A DNA stretch of 24,475 nt, taken from positions 1 to 24,475 of the forward strand of contig CAUZEO010000034.1 in assembly GCA_963578625.1 (NCBI GenBank). Direction: 5' to 3'. The position numbers and the translations under genes were made by a program. The notes under the pieces are model-generated. The model did no database searches. It saw only the letters and a program-made list of their open reading frames with translations, and was not told where the DNA came from. The stretch comes from CAUZEO01 sp963578625 (GTDB taxonomy: Bacteria > Verrucomicrobiota > Kiritimatiellia > SLOV01). Below, one piece after another: positions 23,044 to 24,475 of the stretch (its first letter is position 1; every line of letters starts with the position of its first letter).

Positions 23044-23946
23044 TTACTTCCTCACCACCCGATAGTTCTTGTTGGGATCGAGAGGCCCGGTGGGGTCGAA
23101 GAGCGTCATGGAGTCGCCGTTGCCGATGACGCTGGCGCCGGTGTGGCTGAAATCCGAGGACACCAGGTCCGGCGTGCACTCGAGATTGTACACCACGCCC
23201 GACTCGCTGTTGAAACTGATCCCGGCGGTGGCCTCGACCACGATCCTGGTGGAGGGCACCTCGGACGGGACGTTGTAGACCTGGAATCCATTGACCGCAT
23301 AGAAATACTTATCGGGGTCGCTGTGTGCTCCGAACTCCAATTGAATCCTACCCGTAGAACTCGGACCCAAGGGTTTCGCCACCACTTCAATATCGGTGAA
23401 GCCCGCGACGTCCGGGTCCTGGTTGCTGCCGTGATCTCCTATCTCCACCAGGAATTTGGCTTCATCGGTCCTGTCCTCGTCGTAGACTCTGAAGCCTGTC
23501 CTACCATTCGCCCAGCCATCATTATCGTAGTGGAAGATCCGTACAATATACGGTTCGCCGGCTATTAGGACCGCGTCTAGCGGGTCGATGGTGTTAGGGG
23601 CGCGAATCTCGATAAACGCTTCGTAGGCCCTGTCATTATCGATGTGCCAATCGCGGAGCAGGTCCGCCTCGGGGTGCCCAATGAGGTATCCGGTTACGTT
23701 GCGCTGCCCTATACTATTAAAACCCCCACTAAACGCCTCGATGTTATTCTGTACGTTCATACGAGGGAATGAGTGTCCAACGAATTCAAAACCGGCCTGA
23801 ATGTCGTCGCTGTCCGTTTGGTAATCGAAGCTGGCCAGGACGTTATTGGGATTGAGCGCGATGTCCGCCTGCGCCGTGCCGGTGAACGCAAACACAAGGG
23901 CTGAAATCCGGGTTATTCGTGCAATCATGGAATTTCTTTTTCTCAT
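23044..23946 (-). CDS. Exported jelly-roll-like protein, paralogue of the PEP-CTERM protein without its sorting signal
   Basis: 300 residues. A signal peptide (RITRISALVFAFTGTAQA) is followed by the same domain as 21749-22522: VLASFD ... IQAGFEFVGHSFPR ... LLRDWHIDN ... YIVRIFHYDNDGW ... GFTDIEVVA ... VNGFQV. Where the paralogue has its PEP-CTERM tail, this protein instead has about 70 residues (RIVVEATAGISFNSESG, VVYNLECTPDLVSS, FDPTGPLDPNKNYRVVRK), a small beta domain I have seen at the C-termini of other secreted PVC proteins. It should be released or otherwise attached rather than exosortase-processed (inference). ATG at 23946 is chosen because GGAG lies eight bases upstream and a signal peptide follows; the frame stays open to 24018. 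Confidence 0.85.
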   Translation of the reverse strand: MRKRNSMIARITRISALVFAFTGTAQADIALNPNNVLASFDYQTDSDDIQAGFEFVGHSFPRMNVQNNIEAFSGGFNSIGQRNVTGYLIGHPEADLLRDWHIDNDRAYEAFIEIRAPNTIDPLDAVLIAGEPYIVRIFHYDNDGWANGRTGFRVYDEDRTDEAKFLVEIGDHGSNQDPDVAGFTDIEVVAKPLGPSSTGRIQLEFGAHSDPDKYFYAVNGFQVYNVPSEVPSTRIVVEATAGISFNSESGVVYNLECTPDLVSSDFSHTGASVIGNGDSMTLFDPTGPLDPNKNYRVVRK

Positions 23947-24006
23947 AAAGCTGTCTCCTTCTCTCAAGGTTACCCGCTCAAGCCTGCAAGCGACAAAGAC
24001 CGAGTA

Positions 24007-24036
24007 ATTAAATACCACGCTTCCCCATTATTGCAA
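24007..24036 (-). promoter_or_regulatory. Possible promoter of the 23044-23946 gene
   Basis: On the minus strand TTGCAA (24031-24036) and TTTAAT (24007-24012) are 18 bases apart in a locally AT-rich stretch, placing transcription start about 55 bases before the ATG at 23946. The -10 word matches at five of six positions and the -35 at four. Confidence 0.35.
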
Positions 24037-24058
24037 TTTTAAAACAATACTTACTTTC

Positions 24059-24068
24059 GGGGGGGGGG
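24059..24068. repeat. Ten-G homopolymer
   Basis: A run of ten G on the plus strand in the non-coding gap upstream of the exported paralogue, just beyond its possible promoter. It may be length-variable or a sequencing-sensitive site. Apart from this run and the possible promoter I see nothing in 23947-24130. Confidence 0.5.
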
Positions 24069-24130
24069 CTTCGAAACAGGGCTTGTCACAAATGGCTTGT
24101 GGGCGGGAGTTTATAGATGAGAACGGAGCC

Positions 24131-24373
24131 TCAGACCCGTACAGCAGTCGACAATCGGAACCACCGCCGTGGCACGGGGTAGTTCTCGATGTCGGCGAGA
24201 CTCCGGGCGCGGTCCAGGGGAAACACGAGCCGCCGGAAATGGTAGAAATCGCCCGGGGCCCGGACGGTGCCGGTGTCGTTGATGGTCGACCCCTCGGGGA
24301 TTCCAGACATGCCTGGGTACCCGGCATTCCCCCGTGCGGGCCGGCGCCACTCGCCAGTTCGCGACGCTCTTCA
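24131..24373 (-). pseudogene. Decayed fragment resembling a UroD-family (uroporphyrinogen decarboxylase-like) protein
   Basis: Downstream of the partial paralogue, one minus-strand frame reads GSTINDTGTVRAPGDFYHF, then RLVFPLDRARSLADIENYPV, then loses its character and stops at TGA (24131-24133). The combination of an ND-x-G-T strand, an HF helix, a PL-x-x-A-x-SL-x-DIE-x-YP turn and the final proline recalls the N-terminal third of the UroD/methyltransferase-like proteins that are abundant near sugar-metabolism genes in PVC bacteria. There is no proper start or C-terminal two thirds, so it is a truncated remnant. The family call is from memory of its sequence style and is moderate at best. 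Confidence 0.4.
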
Positions 24374-24475
24374 CTTCGTCTCATGCTCCCTCGTTTGGGC
24401 GCTCCGCTGCCACTGTTTTGATGTCTCCTCCCACGACTTCGTGAGGCGCTCCCGCAGGCCTTTGTCCCGGGTCAG
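24371..24475 (-). CDS. C-terminus of a fourth TIM-barrel paralogue (partial)
   Basis: The last 34 codons of a gene entering from the right edge, ending with TGA at 24371-24373. The sequence LTRDKGLRERLTKSWEETSK parallels LTRDNGLRERLTKAWEETAK at the end of the 15413-17434 protein, and it keeps the ETK terminus. It is therefore a fourth member of the local family and the closest to paralogue 3. Everything N-terminal is outside the window. An ATG near its stop could start the UroD-like remnant, but that frame is broken. Confidence 0.8.
   Translation of the reverse strand: MTRDKGLRERLTKSWEETSKQWQRSAQTREHETK

Overview
The window is GC-rich (roughly 60% by eye), densely coding, and looks like a chromosomal piece of an environmental bacterium of the PVC superphylum or a neighbouring phylum (Planctomycetota, Verrucomicrobiota/Kiritimatiellota, Lentisphaerota, Hydrogenedentota). 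This rests on prepilin-like proteins with the H-X9-DG tail, a PEP-CTERM exported protein, secreted glycoside-hydrolase-like proteins in paralogous arrays, a phytanoyl-CoA dioxygenase, a ceramidase-like hydrolase and Gfo/Idh/MocA plus SDR oxidoreductases. I could run no searches, so the phylum is an inference.

Layout. The 5' end of a fucose/arabinose-isomerase-like gene leaves the window at the left edge (minus strand). A two-gene plus-strand operon follows: an SDR (802-1605) and a Gfo/Idh/MocA dehydrogenase (1602-2591). Everything from 2631 to the right edge is on the minus strand. In transcription order (right to left) it is: the tail of a fourth copy of a TIM-barrel paralogue family, a decayed UroD-like fragment, two exported paralogues with different C-termini (23044-23946 and PEP-CTERM 21749-22522, the latter with a strong terminator), a secreted TIM-barrel/discoidin protein (19007-21616), a GH32-like protein (17493-19010), three secreted paralogues of one TIM-barrel family (15413-17434, 13172-15166, 10163-13078), a PhyH gene with an internal TGA, a ceramidase-like gene (7443-9314), a five-bladed-propeller protein (5985-7442), two tandem prepilin-like genes and an FG-GAP/VCBS repeat protein. 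Start/stop overlaps or near-contacts (19010/19007, 10166/10163, 9327/9314, 7443/7442) suggest one or two long operons devoted to glycan or sugar-derivative breakdown outside the cytoplasm, with the left-hand isomerase/SDR/dehydrogenase genes as plausible cytoplasmic partners.

The most unusual signal is a protein-coding cassette inserted in frame into two unrelated neighbouring genes. A jelly-roll-like domain of about 180 residues interrupts the ceramidase-like protein (8277-8828). A related copy, together with a discoidin (F5/8 type C) domain, interrupts the TIM barrel of the 10163-13078 paralogue (10988-11995). In both places the domains are circularly permuted: the strand expected at the N-terminus of the jelly roll lies after its C-terminal motif, and the discoidin domain is cut in two with its second half first. 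Each insert is a multiple of three bases, flanked by an identical 3-bp word (GGG or TGG), and joining the flanks restores a plausible uninterrupted host protein. This is what integration of circular, stop-free coding DNA would leave, although repeat-unit transfer from a tandem array could look similar.

Intergenic regions carry palindromes, low-complexity repeats and C-terminal gene remnants (a prepilin tail, a discoidin tail, a UroD-like piece), which points to frequent gene turnover. I saw no tRNA, rRNA, CRISPR array or recognisable transposase.
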